Positions 1 through 8,110 of a stretch of DNA of 64,000 nt are shown here, in pieces. Under the pieces are notes generated by a model that was not told the origin of the DNA, searched no databases, and was given only the letters and a program-made list of their open reading frames with translations. Origin of the DNA: Flavobacterium sp. NRK F7 (GTDB taxonomy: Bacteria; Bacteroidota; Bacteroidia; Flavobacteriales; Flavobacteriaceae); the NCBI RefSeq assembly GCF_024054195.1, contig NZ_JAMXLB010000001.1, positions 1,015,583-1,079,582 of the forward strand, read 5' to 3'. The position numbers and the translations under genes are program-made. How positions within the stretch are numbered: the stretch's first letter is position 1; every line of letters begins with the position of its first letter.

Positions 1-2320
1 CACTTGTGTTCTCCGTGTTGTTTTCTATTTGATAAAAGAATTTTCTTATTTCTATTTCTGCTCCAAGACCTATCGCTTTATCACCTGAGTTAATCCATGA
101 AATATCATTTGAAGCGGAAGCAACTGTTGTTTCGTTAATTGGGTTTTGTATGTATTTACCAAATCCTGTTAGAGAGAAAACTTCTCCATTTTTTGGAAAA
201 TATTCCCATTTTATATCAAAATTATAATCGGTTGAGTTGTATAAATATGGGTTACCAAAATAAGCTTGACCAACTTCTTCATATAAGAAAGGAGCTCTTT
301 CTTTAAACTGAGGTAAAGTATATGTTTTACTAGCTGCTAACTTGATGTTTTGTTTTTCAGTTAACTCATATTTCGCTGCTAACGATGGTAAATACTCCAT
401 GGTATCGAATAATTTTTTAGTCTTAGTTGGTATAAGAGTCGTAAAATATTCGATATCTTGAATGATATATTCTGCTCTAAAAGCTACATTCACAAATAAC
501 TTTTGTGTAAACTGATATTCTAAAGCACCATAACCAGCAGAGATAATCTGTTGACCATTATAGTTTTGAGGTTTGTATCCATTTGGAGAATTAACATCTC
601 CAAATAAAGTACTCAATGTAAATAAACCAGCATTGTAATTATTTTGATTGAAATACGCATCAATGTTATTTACATCAATGTTTGGTTGCGTTACTTCGTT
701 TACAGGTTTCATGTTGTACTGAATAGCATTAAAGTCGATTGTTTTGTATCTACCGCTATAACCTGCAATAAGCTTACCTTTATAATTGTCTTCTGAATCT
801 TTTTTGAATTTATAAGTAGCACTAAAGTTTCCTGCTACTTCATCATCTGTCATTTCTTGATAATATCTATTGTTGTCAGCTTTGTTATAGTTAGATGGAA
901 CTAAACCTTGTGATAAATCGTCATCATTTCTTGGTATAAATGTATTTTGCATTCTGTCAGGAATTACATTTGTCATCATATTATATGATAATCCCCAGTT
1001 TACATCTATTCTTTCATTCAATAATTTATGTTCTCCTAATAATTGGTTTACCCAAAGACTAGTTCTGTCAAATGTTGATCTTCTTAAAAACCCTCCACCA
1101 TTTGGAGCTCTGTCAAAAACATTCAAAGTTCCAGTATATTCACTATGATCTTGGCTTGAAGAGTTAATATACATTGAATTCGCTTTAAATAAGTTTTTAT
1201 TATTTACTTTATATACTAAGTTTAATAAGCCATTAGTATTGGTAGAATAGCTGTAAGAATTTTGAAATAAATCAACTACTTTAGTTCCATCTTGAGTAAT
1301 TGAACCTCTTCTAACACCTTCTTTATACGAATAAGCATTGTCAAAAGATCCATTTACAAAGAAACTGAATTTACTGTTTTCTCCAATTGCATAAGAATCT
1401 CCACCTCTAACATAGTATGAAGAATTAATTGGAGTTGCAGCTTGTTTATCCCAACTTGTTGAAAAATTATAATTGGCTAAACCATTCGCAGGTTCATTAA
1501 CCTTACTAAAACCAGTAAAGTTTGGTCCATCTTGTAAATAAAATTTATCTTGACTGATTGCGTTTGAGTTAACACTAAATCCTGAACCAACTTCTAGCAT
1601 TCCTGAACCAGTATAGTTTTTAGAAACGATATCCACATTTGCACCCGCAAAGTCTCCATAATTTTTGTAATTATAGGTTTTGTCAATACCAATATACTCT
1701 ACAATGTCAGTTGAAAATAAATCAAGTGAAATGTTTTTTGTAGAAGGATTGTTAGATGGTAAAGGAAGTCCGTTTAAAGTAGTCATGTTATATCGGTCAC
1801 CTAAGCCTCTTACATAAATACCACTTGAACTTTCTGATTTTGAAATACCTGTTGTTTTTGCAACAGCTGCGGCTACATCGCTAATTCCTTTTTTAGAAAT
1901 TTCTTCAGCACCAATAGCTTGTTTGATTTCTACAGCTTTTTGTTGTTCTTGTAATAAAGCAGTTTCACTTTCTTTAGTAACAGTATGTGTAATTACAACA
2001 TCTGCTAACTGTACGCCACTTGCAGCTAAGGTATAGTTGATTACTTTTTTTTCACCTGCTTTTATAGTGAAAGGAATTTCTTTAGTTTCATAACCTAAAT
2101 AACCAATTTCTAAAGTATAACTTCCTGGTTTTACAGATAAGCTATATTTTCCATTATCATCTGTTGATGTTCCAATGGTTGTGCCTTTGATAAGCACATT
2201 GGCAAAAGGAAGAGGTTCGTTGTTGTATTCTTTGTCAGTGATTACTCCGCTTACGGTTCCATTCTGTGAAAATGTTAACGTAGTTAATAGCAAAAAGCCT
2301 AGTAAAAATTTTAGTTTCAT
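1..2320 (-). CDS. TonB-dependent outer-membrane receptor, 3' end outside window
   Basis: The first 773 codons of a TonB-dependent receptor are visible; the barrel end lies beyond position 1. Residues 1-19 are a signal peptide ending TFSQ. Residues about 20-105 form a CarboxypepD_reg-like beta-sandwich (GTVSGVITD, then KPGSYTLEIGYLGYE). A plug domain follows (EEISKKGISDVAAAVAKTTG, with GIYVRGLGDRYN), and then long barrel strands. The family imports large substrates across the outer membrane using TonB energy. The substrate cannot be read from sequence. It is divergent from a PhoB/PhoR-like pair, so phosphate-linked control is possible but unproven. A near-consensus -7 box (TTCCTTTG on the minus strand, 2341-2348) precedes the start. 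Confidence 0.9.
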   Translation of the reverse strand, partial: MKLKFLLGFLLLTTLTFSQNGTVSGVITDKEYNNEPLPFANVLIKGTTIGTSTDDNGKYSLSVKPGSYTLEIGYLGYETKEIPFTIKAGEKKVINYTLAASGVQLADVVITHTVTKESETALLQEQQKAVEIKQAIGAEEISKKGISDVAAAVAKTTGISKSESSSGIYVRGLGDRYNMTTLNGLPLPSNNPSTKNISLDLFSTDIVEYIGIDKTYNYKNYGDFAGANVDIVSKNYTGSGMLEVGSGFSVNSNAISQDKFYLQDGPNFTGFSKVNEPANGLANYNFSTSWDKQAATPINSSYYVRGGDSYAIGENSKFSFFVNGSFDNAYSYKEGVRRGSITQDGTKVVDLFQNSYSYSTNTNGLLNLVYKVNNKNLFKANSMYINSSSQDHSEYTGTLNVFDRAPNGGGFLRRSTFDRTSLWVNQLLGEHKLLNERIDVNWGLSYNMMTNVIPDRMQNTFIPRNDDDLSQGLVPSNYNKADNNRYYQEMTDDEVAGNFSATYKFKKDSEDNYKGKLIAGYSGRYKTIDFNAIQYNMKPVNEVTQPNIDVNNIDAYFNQNNYNAGLFTLSTLFGDVNSPNGYKPQNYNGQQIISAGYGALEYQFTQKLFVNVAFRAEYIIQDIEYFTTLIPTKTKKLFDTMEYLPSLAAKYELTEKQNIKLAASKTYTLPQFKERAPFLYEEVGQAYFGNPYLYNSTDYNFDIKWEYFPKNGEVFSLTGFGKYIQNPINETTVASASNDISWINSGDKAIGLGAEIEIRKFFYQIENNTENTS

Positions 2321-2496
2321 CGTGTTGTTGAATTTTGGTGCAAAGGAACTCCAAGTAAGTTACTAGACTGTTACTGGGTAATTATAAAAATGTTTCTACA
2401 AGGTTAAGGAAATGTAAAGTCATTAAATTATTGTTAAGAGCTTGAATCTTTTTATATTATCTTTACCTTTACGACTACGAAACAAGCAAATTTTTT

Positions 2497-3180
2497 ATGA
2501 AAAAAAAGGAAATTAAGATATTATTAGTTGATGATGAACCAGATATCTTAGAGATAGTGGGTTACAACTTGTCCCAAGAAGGCTATCAAATTGTTACAGC
2601 TACCAATGGAAAAGAAGCTATAACCAAGGCAAAAAAAGAATTACCTCATTTGATTATAATGGATGTCATGATGCCTGAAATGGATGGAATTGAAGCTTGT
2701 GAGAACATTCGAAAATTTCCAGAATTAGAGCATACCATCATCACTTTTTTAACGGCTCGTTCAGAAGATTATTCGCAAGTGGCAGGTTTTGATGCAGGTG
2801 CGGATGATTATATTGCGAAACCTATTAAGCCAAAGATTTTAGTAAGCAAAGTAAAAGCACTTTTAAGAAGATTGAAAGACGATTCTAATGCTACAGATAC
2901 CTTACGTTTAGGGAATATTGAGATTAATCGGGAAGAATATAAAATTATTCGTCAGGATGAAGAGATTGTTTTACCAAGAAAAGAATTTGAACTTTTTTAT
3001 TTATTAGCTACAAAACCTGGAAAAGTCTTTACAAGAGAAGAGATTTTGGATAAAGTTTGGGGCAATGAAGTAGTAGTAGGCGGTAGGACTATAGATGTAC
3101 ATATTCGTAAATTAAGAGAAAAAATCGGTGATGATTTTTTTAAAACAATTAAAGGTGTGGGGTATAAGGTAGAATTTTAA
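2497..3180 (+). CDS. OmpR/PhoB-family response regulator
   Basis: A 227-aa response regulator. The receiver domain spans residues 6-120, with the acidic pair DDE at 12-14, phospho-acceptor Asp56 in LIIMDVMMP and Lys108 in DYIAKP. The winged-helix DNA-binding domain of the OmpR type spans about 135-227 (GKVFTREEILDKVWG, GRTIDVHIRKLREKIG, IKGVGYKVEF). The stop codon overlaps the start of the downstream histidine kinase (TAATG), so the two are co-translated. The pairing with a PhoR-like kinase and the overall sequence suggest PhoB-like phosphate control. The regulated genes are not established; the divergent TonB receptor is an obvious candidate. Confidence 0.93.
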   Translation: MKKKEIKILLVDDEPDILEIVGYNLSQEGYQIVTATNGKEAITKAKKELPHLIIMDVMMPEMDGIEACENIRKFPELEHTIITFLTARSEDYSQVAGFDAGADDYIAKPIKPKILVSKVKALLRRLKDDSNATDTLRLGNIEINREEYKIIRQDEEIVLPRKEFELFYLLATKPGKVFTREEILDKVWGNEVVVGGRTIDVHIRKLREKIGDDFFKTIKGVGYKVEF

Positions 3181-4220
3181 TGGTTATTAATTTTAAAAAA
3201 TCATATAAATTTGCGATTAAGTCTTCGACTTATATCACACTCTTCTCATCGGGAGTTTTATTCCTTTTTAATCATTTTTTATTAAAAAGCAATCCTTTAT
3301 TTGTACTTTTTTTTGCTATCATTCTTTTCTTCTTCTCCTTTTTTGTTTTGCAATATCGCGTGGAACGTTTTATCTACAGAAGAGTAAAAAAAATATACGA
3401 TGATGTGTCGCTTCTTGAAAATGCTTCGTTTAGAAATCAGCCTGTAACTACAGATATGGCAACGCTAACTAGGGAAGTTCAGAAATTTGCTAGAGATAAA
3501 AAATTAGAGATTGAAACCTTAAAAATTAGAGAAGAATACCGAAGAGAGTTTTTAGGAAATGTGTCTCATGAATTGAAAACACCTCTTTTTACCGTTCAAG
3601 GCTATTTACTTACGTTGCTAGATGGCGCAATGGACGATAAAAATATTCGTAAAAAATATTTGCAAAGAGCCGAAAAAGGTGTAGAACGGTTAATTTATAT
3701 TGTGAAAGATTTGGATATGATTACCAAATTAGAAACAGGAGATTTAAATTTAGAACTTACAGAATTCAATATAGTAGAAGTAATTCAAAATGTATTTGAA
3801 TTATTAGAAATGCGAGCTTCTAAAAAGAATATATCGCTAACTTTTGATGCTCTTTACAAACCTGTTAAAGTAATTGCAGATCAAGAAAAAATACAACAAG
3901 TGGTTACTAATCTCGTAATGAACTCTATTAAGTATGGAAAACAAGGAGGAACTACTGAAGTGAGTATTGAAGATTTAGTAAATAACAAAGTAATTGTGCG
4001 AATTACAGATAATGGCGAAGGTATTGAAAAACAACATATTCCAAGGCTGTTTGAAAGGTTTTATAGAGTTGATAAAAGTGGTGCTAGAAGTGAAGGTGGT
4101 TCAGGTTTAGGTTTAGCAATTGTAAAACATATTATCGAAGGGCATAAAGAAAAAATTTATGTTGAAAGTCAGTATGGGATTGGTTCCGAATTTTCATTTA
4201 CTCTAGAAAAGACGAAATAG
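3180..4220 (+). CDS. PhoR-like sensor histidine kinase
   Basis: A 346-aa membrane sensor kinase. Two membrane helices (about residues 15-32 and 38-57) are separated by only a few residues, so there is practically no periplasmic sensor; input probably comes through the membrane or a partner. The HisKA domain carries His130 in GNVSHELKTP. The ATPase domain has the N-box (VTNLVMNSIKYG), G1 (DNGEGI) and G2 (GSGLGLAIV). The start overlaps the regulator stop by one base (TAATG). The 3' end overlaps the convergent glycosyltransferase gene by 18 bp. The short linker and two close helices fit PhoR-type kinases of Bacteroidetes. Confidence 0.92.
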   Translation: MVINFKKSYKFAIKSSTYITLFSSGVLFLFNHFLLKSNPLFVLFFAIILFFFSFFVLQYRVERFIYRRVKKIYDDVSLLENASFRNQPVTTDMATLTREVQKFARDKKLEIETLKIREEYRREFLGNVSHELKTPLFTVQGYLLTLLDGAMDDKNIRKKYLQRAEKGVERLIYIVKDLDMITKLETGDLNLELTEFNIVEVIQNVFELLEMRASKKNISLTFDALYKPVKVIADQEKIQQVVTNLVMNSIKYGKQGGTTEVSIEDLVNNKVIVRITDNGEGIEKQHIPRLFERFYRVDKSGARSEGGSGLGLAIVKHIIEGHKEKIYVESQYGIGSEFSFTLEKTK

Positions 4221-5249
4221 TTTCTTCCAGCTAACGTCTGTGGTATAGTTGCTAAACCCCCTATACAAATCAATTTTGTTTAGCTTAGAAAGATCAAAAC
4301 TTTCTTGCTTACAACTAGGCGCAATTCCTTCTTTTTTAAATTTTTTAGCTAAATATTCTTGTTCATATTGTCCTGGAGTGGGTATAAAAAAAGCTTTTTT
4401 TTCTAATTGCGCTAAATCCATTACGGTAGTATATCCAGATCGCGTTAAAATTTTATCACTTTCATTAAAAGCAGTTTCAATTTGTTCGCTTGTCATAAAA
4501 TTATAGTACGTAATATTTTTTACTTCTTCTATTTTTTGTTCAGCTTCAACAATACCTTTAATAAAAAGAATTTTGTCTTTAGACTTTTTTAATTCTAGGA
4601 TTAACTTTTCTTCCAGTAACGTTCTTTGAGGCTCTGGCCCAGAAAGGATAATCATCAAATCGTATTTGTTTGGCGAATTTTTTTTATACAATCGACTTAG
4701 AGGTCCAATGTATTTGATGTTTTTAAAAGGTTCTTCTAAATGGCCTAAATCTCCAGATAAATTAGGTCCTTTTTCTTTATCAGGAACCCAACATTCATTA
4801 AATTTTTTTATAAAATAATGATGCAATTTAGTGGTTAACCAAGTAGTGTTTCCTGTTAAAACATTCAGTTGGTGTGTAATGAAAACAGAAGGTATTTTCG
4901 TAGCATAAACACCTAAACGATTATCAGAGATAATGCCTTCAATATCGTATTTTTCAATTAGTTTTTGAGTTATTTTTCTTTCGTCCCTAATCGCTTTAAA
5001 AATATGAGGGAGTTGGGAAATTAATTTTAATTTAAAATTCTTTCCTTTTTCAGCATAGGTAATATTGTAAGAAGGAAGTGTAATGCTGTTCAAATGTGGA
5101 AACTCTTTTTTTAATAATTCAAGAGAAACACCATCTGAAGCAATAATGGGCTCAAAATTATTCTTTTCTAAGGCTCTGATAATAGGGATGCATCTCGTTG
5201 CATGGCCGAGACCCCAATTGAGCGGAGCGATAAGAATTCTTTTAGGCAT
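4203..5249 (-). CDS. MurG-like (GT28-type) glycosyltransferase
   Basis: A 348-aa protein with an N-terminal NWGLGHATRCIPI motif, typical of the nucleotide-sugar glycosyltransferase family related to MurG and to UDP-GlcNAc:LPS transferases. The C-terminal half has ILTRSGYTTVMDLAQLEKKAFFIPTPGQYEQEYLA, which matches the donor-binding region of GT-B enzymes. There is no signal peptide, so it probably acts on the cytoplasmic face of the inner membrane. It is co-directional with an LpxH-like phosphoesterase 12 bp upstream, which hints at an envelope sugar or lipid role. The exact acceptor is unknown. Its end overlaps the convergent kinase gene. Confidence 0.82.
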   Translation of the reverse strand: MPKRILIAPLNWGLGHATRCIPIIRALEKNNFEPIIASDGVSLELLKKEFPHLNSITLPSYNITYAEKGKNFKLKLISQLPHIFKAIRDERKITQKLIEKYDIEGIISDNRLGVYATKIPSVFITHQLNVLTGNTTWLTTKLHHYFIKKFNECWVPDKEKGPNLSGDLGHLEEPFKNIKYIGPLSRLYKKNSPNKYDLMIILSGPEPQRTLLEEKLILELKKSKDKILFIKGIVEAEQKIEEVKNITYYNFMTSEQIETAFNESDKILTRSGYTTVMDLAQLEKKAFFIPTPGQYEQEYLAKKFKKEGIAPSCKQESFDLSKLNKIDLYRGFSNYTTDVSWKKLFRLF

Positions 5250-5261
5250 TTATTTGTTGTA

Positions 5262-6083
5262 TTATTTTTTTAAAACCGAAATAAATTGTTCGGCCAATTG
5301 ATTTTCATAATCAAAATAAACATCATCTGTGAGATATTCATATTGAGGTTTGTATTTATACAGTTTCCACTTTTTCTTATTGTATTCTAAAGCAGTCAGG
5401 TTTTCTATCCAATCTCCTGAATTAAGATAGGTAGTGGAACCTTTTGCATTCGCAATTGTTTCAATCTTTGGTTCATGAATGTGACCGCAAATTACATATT
5501 TATATTGATTTTCAATCGCTAATTCGGTACAGACGTTTTCAAAATTAGTAATAAACTTTACAGCCGATTTTACATTGTTCTTGATTTTTTTAGAAAGGGA
5601 ATAAGGCTCACGATTTAATTTTACTAAGATCCAATTTAAAAAACGATTAATTAAAATCAATAAATCGTATCCCCAACCACCTAATTTAGCTAGCCATTTG
5701 GCATGCGTAATGGAAGAGTCGAAAACATCACCATGAAATATCCATGCTTTTTCTCCATCCAATTCAAGAACTAGTTTATTTAATAAGTGAAGATTTCCTA
5801 GATGTAAATCTGTGAATTTTCTTAAAAACTCATCATGATTTCCAGTTAAATAATACACTTTTGTACCATTGGAACTTAATGAAATGATTTTTTTGATGAC
5901 TTTAAGATGACTTGCTGGAAAATACGATTTTCTAAATTGCCAAATATCAATAATATCTCCATTTAAAATTAACGTCTTAGGTTTAATGGAGCCTAAATAT
6001 TCCAATAGTTCTTTTGCATGACAGCCATACGTGCCAAGATGAACATCAGAAATGACAACAAGTTCTACTTTTCGTTTCTTCAT
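5262..6083 (-). CDS. LpxH-like UDP-2,3-diacylglucosamine diphosphatase / calcineurin-type phosphoesterase
   Basis: A 273-aa metallophosphoesterase. All metal-ligand motifs of the calcineurin fold are visible in order: SDVHLG (9-14 region), GDIIDIW, GNHDEF, FHGDVFD and CGHIHEPK. In Bacteroidetes this architecture is usually named UDP-2,3-diacylglucosamine diphosphatase (LpxH-type), the fourth step of lipid A synthesis at the inner membrane. The CxHxHxP ending and moderate length fit that name, but other phosphoesterases share it. It lies 12 bp upstream of a glycosyltransferase in the same direction, probably one transcript. Confidence 0.8.
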   Translation of the reverse strand: MKKRKVELVVISDVHLGTYGCHAKELLEYLGSIKPKTLILNGDIIDIWQFRKSYFPASHLKVIKKIISLSSNGTKVYYLTGNHDEFLRKFTDLHLGNLHLLNKLVLELDGEKAWIFHGDVFDSSITHAKWLAKLGGWGYDLLILINRFLNWILVKLNREPYSLSKKIKNNVKSAVKFITNFENVCTELAIENQYKYVICGHIHEPKIETIANAKGSTTYLNSGDWIENLTALEYNKKKWKLYKYKPQYEYLTDDVYFDYENQLAEQFISVLKK

Positions 6084-6219
6084 TTTTTCACAATAAATAG
6101 TGTCTATATTGTTGAATAAAAGTGGATTGCTTTTTGTTTCAATACAGATTATATCCTACAAAAAAAGAAATTTTAACTTTAATTAAAGTTAATCAATCAT
6201 TATCAAAACTTTATTTCAT

Positions 6220-6227
6220 TAATTTTG
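6220..6227 (+). promoter_or_regulatory. -7 promoter box for trmB
   Basis: TAATTTTG fits the Bacteroidetes -7 consensus TAnnTTTG. It sits 20 bp before the GTG chosen as the trmB start, and inside the longer open frame, which argues against any start upstream of it. No clear -33 TTG partner is seen. Confidence 0.5.
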
Positions 6228-6247
6228 CCAATAAATTAAATTATAAA

Positions 6248-6925
6248 GTGGGAAGTAAAAATAAACTGAAGCGATTTAAAGAGAATGAAACTTTTGCAAA
6301 TGTTTTTCAGCCAACAAGGGAGGAAGTTGTTTCTAATAACTTTGCTTTAAAAGGAAAATGGAATACTGATTTTTTTAAAAATACAAATCCGATAGTTTTA
6401 GAATTAGGTTGTGGAAAAGGAGAATATTCTATAGGTTTGGCAGAACAATATCCGAATAAAAATTTTATTGGAATTGATATTAAGGGTGCACGTTTTTGGA
6501 GAGGTGCAAAGACTGCAGTAGAATCAGGAATGAATAATGTTTGTTTTTTAAGAACCCAAATTGAGTTAATTGAACATTGTTTTAATGAAAATGAAGTGGA
6601 TGAAATTTGGATTACTTTTCCAGATCCGCAAATCAAATATAAACGTACCAAGCACAGAATGACCAATTCTGAGTTTTTAAAACGATATAAAAAAATTTTA
6701 AAACCGAATGGCATTATGCATCTTAAAACGGATAGTGAGTTTATGCATGGATATACTTTAGGATTGCTGCATGGAGAAGGTCATGAAGTGTTGTATGCCA
6801 ATCATAATGTATACAAGAATGAAGGAGCTCCTCATGAAGTTACGAAAATTCAAACGTTCTACGAGAGTCAGTATTTAGAACAAAACAAACCCATTACCTA
6901 TATTCAATTTAAGATTAAACCATAA
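6248..6925 (+). CDS. trmB: tRNA (guanine-N7-)-methyltransferase
   Basis: A 225-aa SAM-dependent methyltransferase that makes m7G46 in tRNA. Motif I is LELGCGKGEYSIGLA; IGIDIKGARFWRGAK and EIWITFPDPQIKYKRTKHRMT are TrmB signatures. I chose the GTG at 6248 because the protein then begins (M)GSKNKLKRFKENETF, the usual start of flavobacterial TrmB. The open frame runs upstream to an ATG at 6122, but those 42 residues look unlike TrmB and contain a -7 promoter box. The LysE-family gene starts immediately after the stop codon, so the two are probably co-transcribed. Confidence 0.93.
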   Translation: MGSKNKLKRFKENETFANVFQPTREEVVSNNFALKGKWNTDFFKNTNPIVLELGCGKGEYSIGLAEQYPNKNFIGIDIKGARFWRGAKTAVESGMNNVCFLRTQIELIEHCFNENEVDEIWITFPDPQIKYKRTKHRMTNSEFLKRYKKILKPNGIMHLKTDSEFMHGYTLGLLHGEGHEVLYANHNVYKNEGAPHEVTKIQTFYESQYLEQNKPITYIQFKIKP

Positions 6926-7555
6926 ATGGAATATTTAATCTCTTTATTATTAGGCTTTTTTATTGCTTTCATTGGAATTATTCCACCTGGAATGTTGAAC
7001 ATGATGGTTGCAAAGCTTAGTGTAAATGAAACCAAAAAAGCAGGGCTCTTATTTGGATATGGTGCTGCATTTATTGTAATGATACAATGTTTTGTGGGCT
7101 TGTATTTTGCAAAATTTTTAGAAAGCCACCCCGTAGTAAGTGAGAATCTTAAAAAGTTTGCGGTATTTATTTTTATTATTTTAACCGTTGTTTTTATTTA
7201 TAATGGCTTAAAAAAACCAAAACCGCCTAAAGAAGAAGTAACCATAAAGAGTAAAAAAAATAGGTTTTTATATGGTGTAGTACTGTCTTCTTTTAACATG
7301 TTTGCCATTCCGTATTATGTTTTTGCTAGTTTAACCTTGTCTTCTAAAAATATTTTTGATTTTTCTCCTCTTGCGAATTTCTGTTTTGTGATTGGTGCTG
7401 GATTAGGAACGTTATTGGTTTTTTATATTTATGCAGCTGTTTTTAGAAAAATAGAAGATAAAGTTGGGTTTTTAATAAAAAACATTAATTTTATAATTGC
7501 TGCCATAACAGGCATCGTAGCAATTTCTTCTTTATATAAATTAGTTGCTTCTTAA
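6926..7555 (+). CDS. LysE-family translocator
   Basis: A 209-aa polytopic membrane protein with about six helices and the N-terminal pattern LLLGFFIAFIGIIPPGMLNMMVAK, which is typical of the LysE/RhtB amino-acid exporter superfamily. Helices are also clear at the C-terminus (FIIAAITGIVAISSLYKLV). The start ATG directly follows the TAA of trmB with no gap. The exported substrate cannot be predicted. It is followed after 2 bp by the alkyltransferase-like gene. Confidence 0.82.
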   Translation: MEYLISLLLGFFIAFIGIIPPGMLNMMVAKLSVNETKKAGLLFGYGAAFIVMIQCFVGLYFAKFLESHPVVSENLKKFAVFIFIILTVVFIYNGLKKPKPPKEEVTIKSKKNRFLYGVVLSSFNMFAIPYYVFASLTLSSKNIFDFSPLANFCFVIGAGLGTLLVFYIYAAVFRKIEDKVGFLIKNINFIIAAITGIVAISSLYKLVAS

Positions 7556-7557
7556 AA

Positions 7558-7893
7558 TTGAGTAAAAAAGAAACCCATACCGATAATTTTTTTGAACGCG
7601 TATATGAAATTGTGCGTTTAATTCCTGAAGGGAAAGTTACTTCCTATGGTGCCATTGCAAAAGCACTTGGAGCCACTCGATCAGCAAGAATGGTGGGTTG
7701 GGCAATGAATGCAAGTCACAATATGGAAGATGTTCCTGCTCATAGAGTGGTCAATAGAAAAGGATTACTTTCTGGAAAACATCATTTTGAAGGAACCAAT
7801 TTAATGCAACAGCTTTTAGAAAATGAAGGGATAAAGGTCAAAGACAATCAAATAGTTGATTTTGAGAAGCATTTTTGGGAACCTGATTTTTGA
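7558..7893 (+). CDS. Alkyltransferase-like (ATL) MGMT-family DNA-binding protein, no acceptor cysteine
   Basis: A 111-aa protein with the MGMT C-terminal fold: VYEIVRLIPEGKVTSYGAIAKALG (helix-turn-helix and Tyr flip residue region), ARMVGWAMN, and PAHRVVNRKG. True O6-alkylguanine transferases have PCHRV; here the cysteine is alanine, and the whole protein contains no cysteine. It is therefore an ATL protein, which binds alkylated guanine and hands it to nucleotide excision repair instead of repairing it directly. The start is a TTG two bases after the LysE stop; the first ATG (Met in ARMVG) would remove part of the domain. Confidence 0.85.
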   Translation: MSKKETHTDNFFERVYEIVRLIPEGKVTSYGAIAKALGATRSARMVGWAMNASHNMEDVPAHRVVNRKGLLSGKHHFEGTNLMQQLLENEGIKVKDNQIVDFEKHFWEPDF

Positions 7894-7985
7894 TTTTTTT
7901 ATGTTAAAATGATTCTATAATTTTTTTTGATTCAATTATAAGAAAACTTTAATCTGTAATATTTTTACACTTTTAAACTTCTGAC

Positions 7986-7993
7986 TATCTTTG
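7986..7993 (+). promoter_or_regulatory. -7 promoter box for the mrp operon
   Basis: TATCTTTG matches TAnnTTTG exactly. Transcription from it would leave a leader of roughly 105 bases before mrp, long for this genome, containing a hairpin and a 23-codon upstream reading frame. Confidence 0.5.
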
Positions 7994-7998
7994 CAATT

Positions 7999-8023
7999 CA
8001 AATTCAGTCTTAATAAGAATTTG
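7999..8023 (+). other. Hairpin in the mrp leader
   Basis: CAAATTC and GAATTTG form a perfect 7-bp inverted repeat with an 11-base loop just downstream of the predicted promoter. The stem is AT-rich and modest, so a regulatory role is only a possibility. Confidence 0.3.
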
Positions 8024-8038
8024 ATTTTTATAATTATA

Positions 8039-8110
8039 ATGAAGTGTTGTTTCAAAGTAGCCTTATTAGTAATGCTTTGGAATACCAAAAATAAACTCTT
8101 AATGAGATGA
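8039..8110 (+). CDS. Candidate 23-aa leader peptide upstream of mrp
   Basis: A short reading frame (MKCCFKVALLVMLWNTKNKL, then LMR) runs from 8039 and stops with the TGA at 8108-8110. The stop overlaps the mrp start as ATGA, the usual arrangement for translational coupling. It has two adjacent cysteines close to the N-terminus and a hydrophobic middle. It may be a leader peptide controlling the iron-sulfur carrier gene, or chance. No homolog is known to me. Confidence 0.3.
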   Translation: MKCCFKVALLVMLWNTKNKLLMR

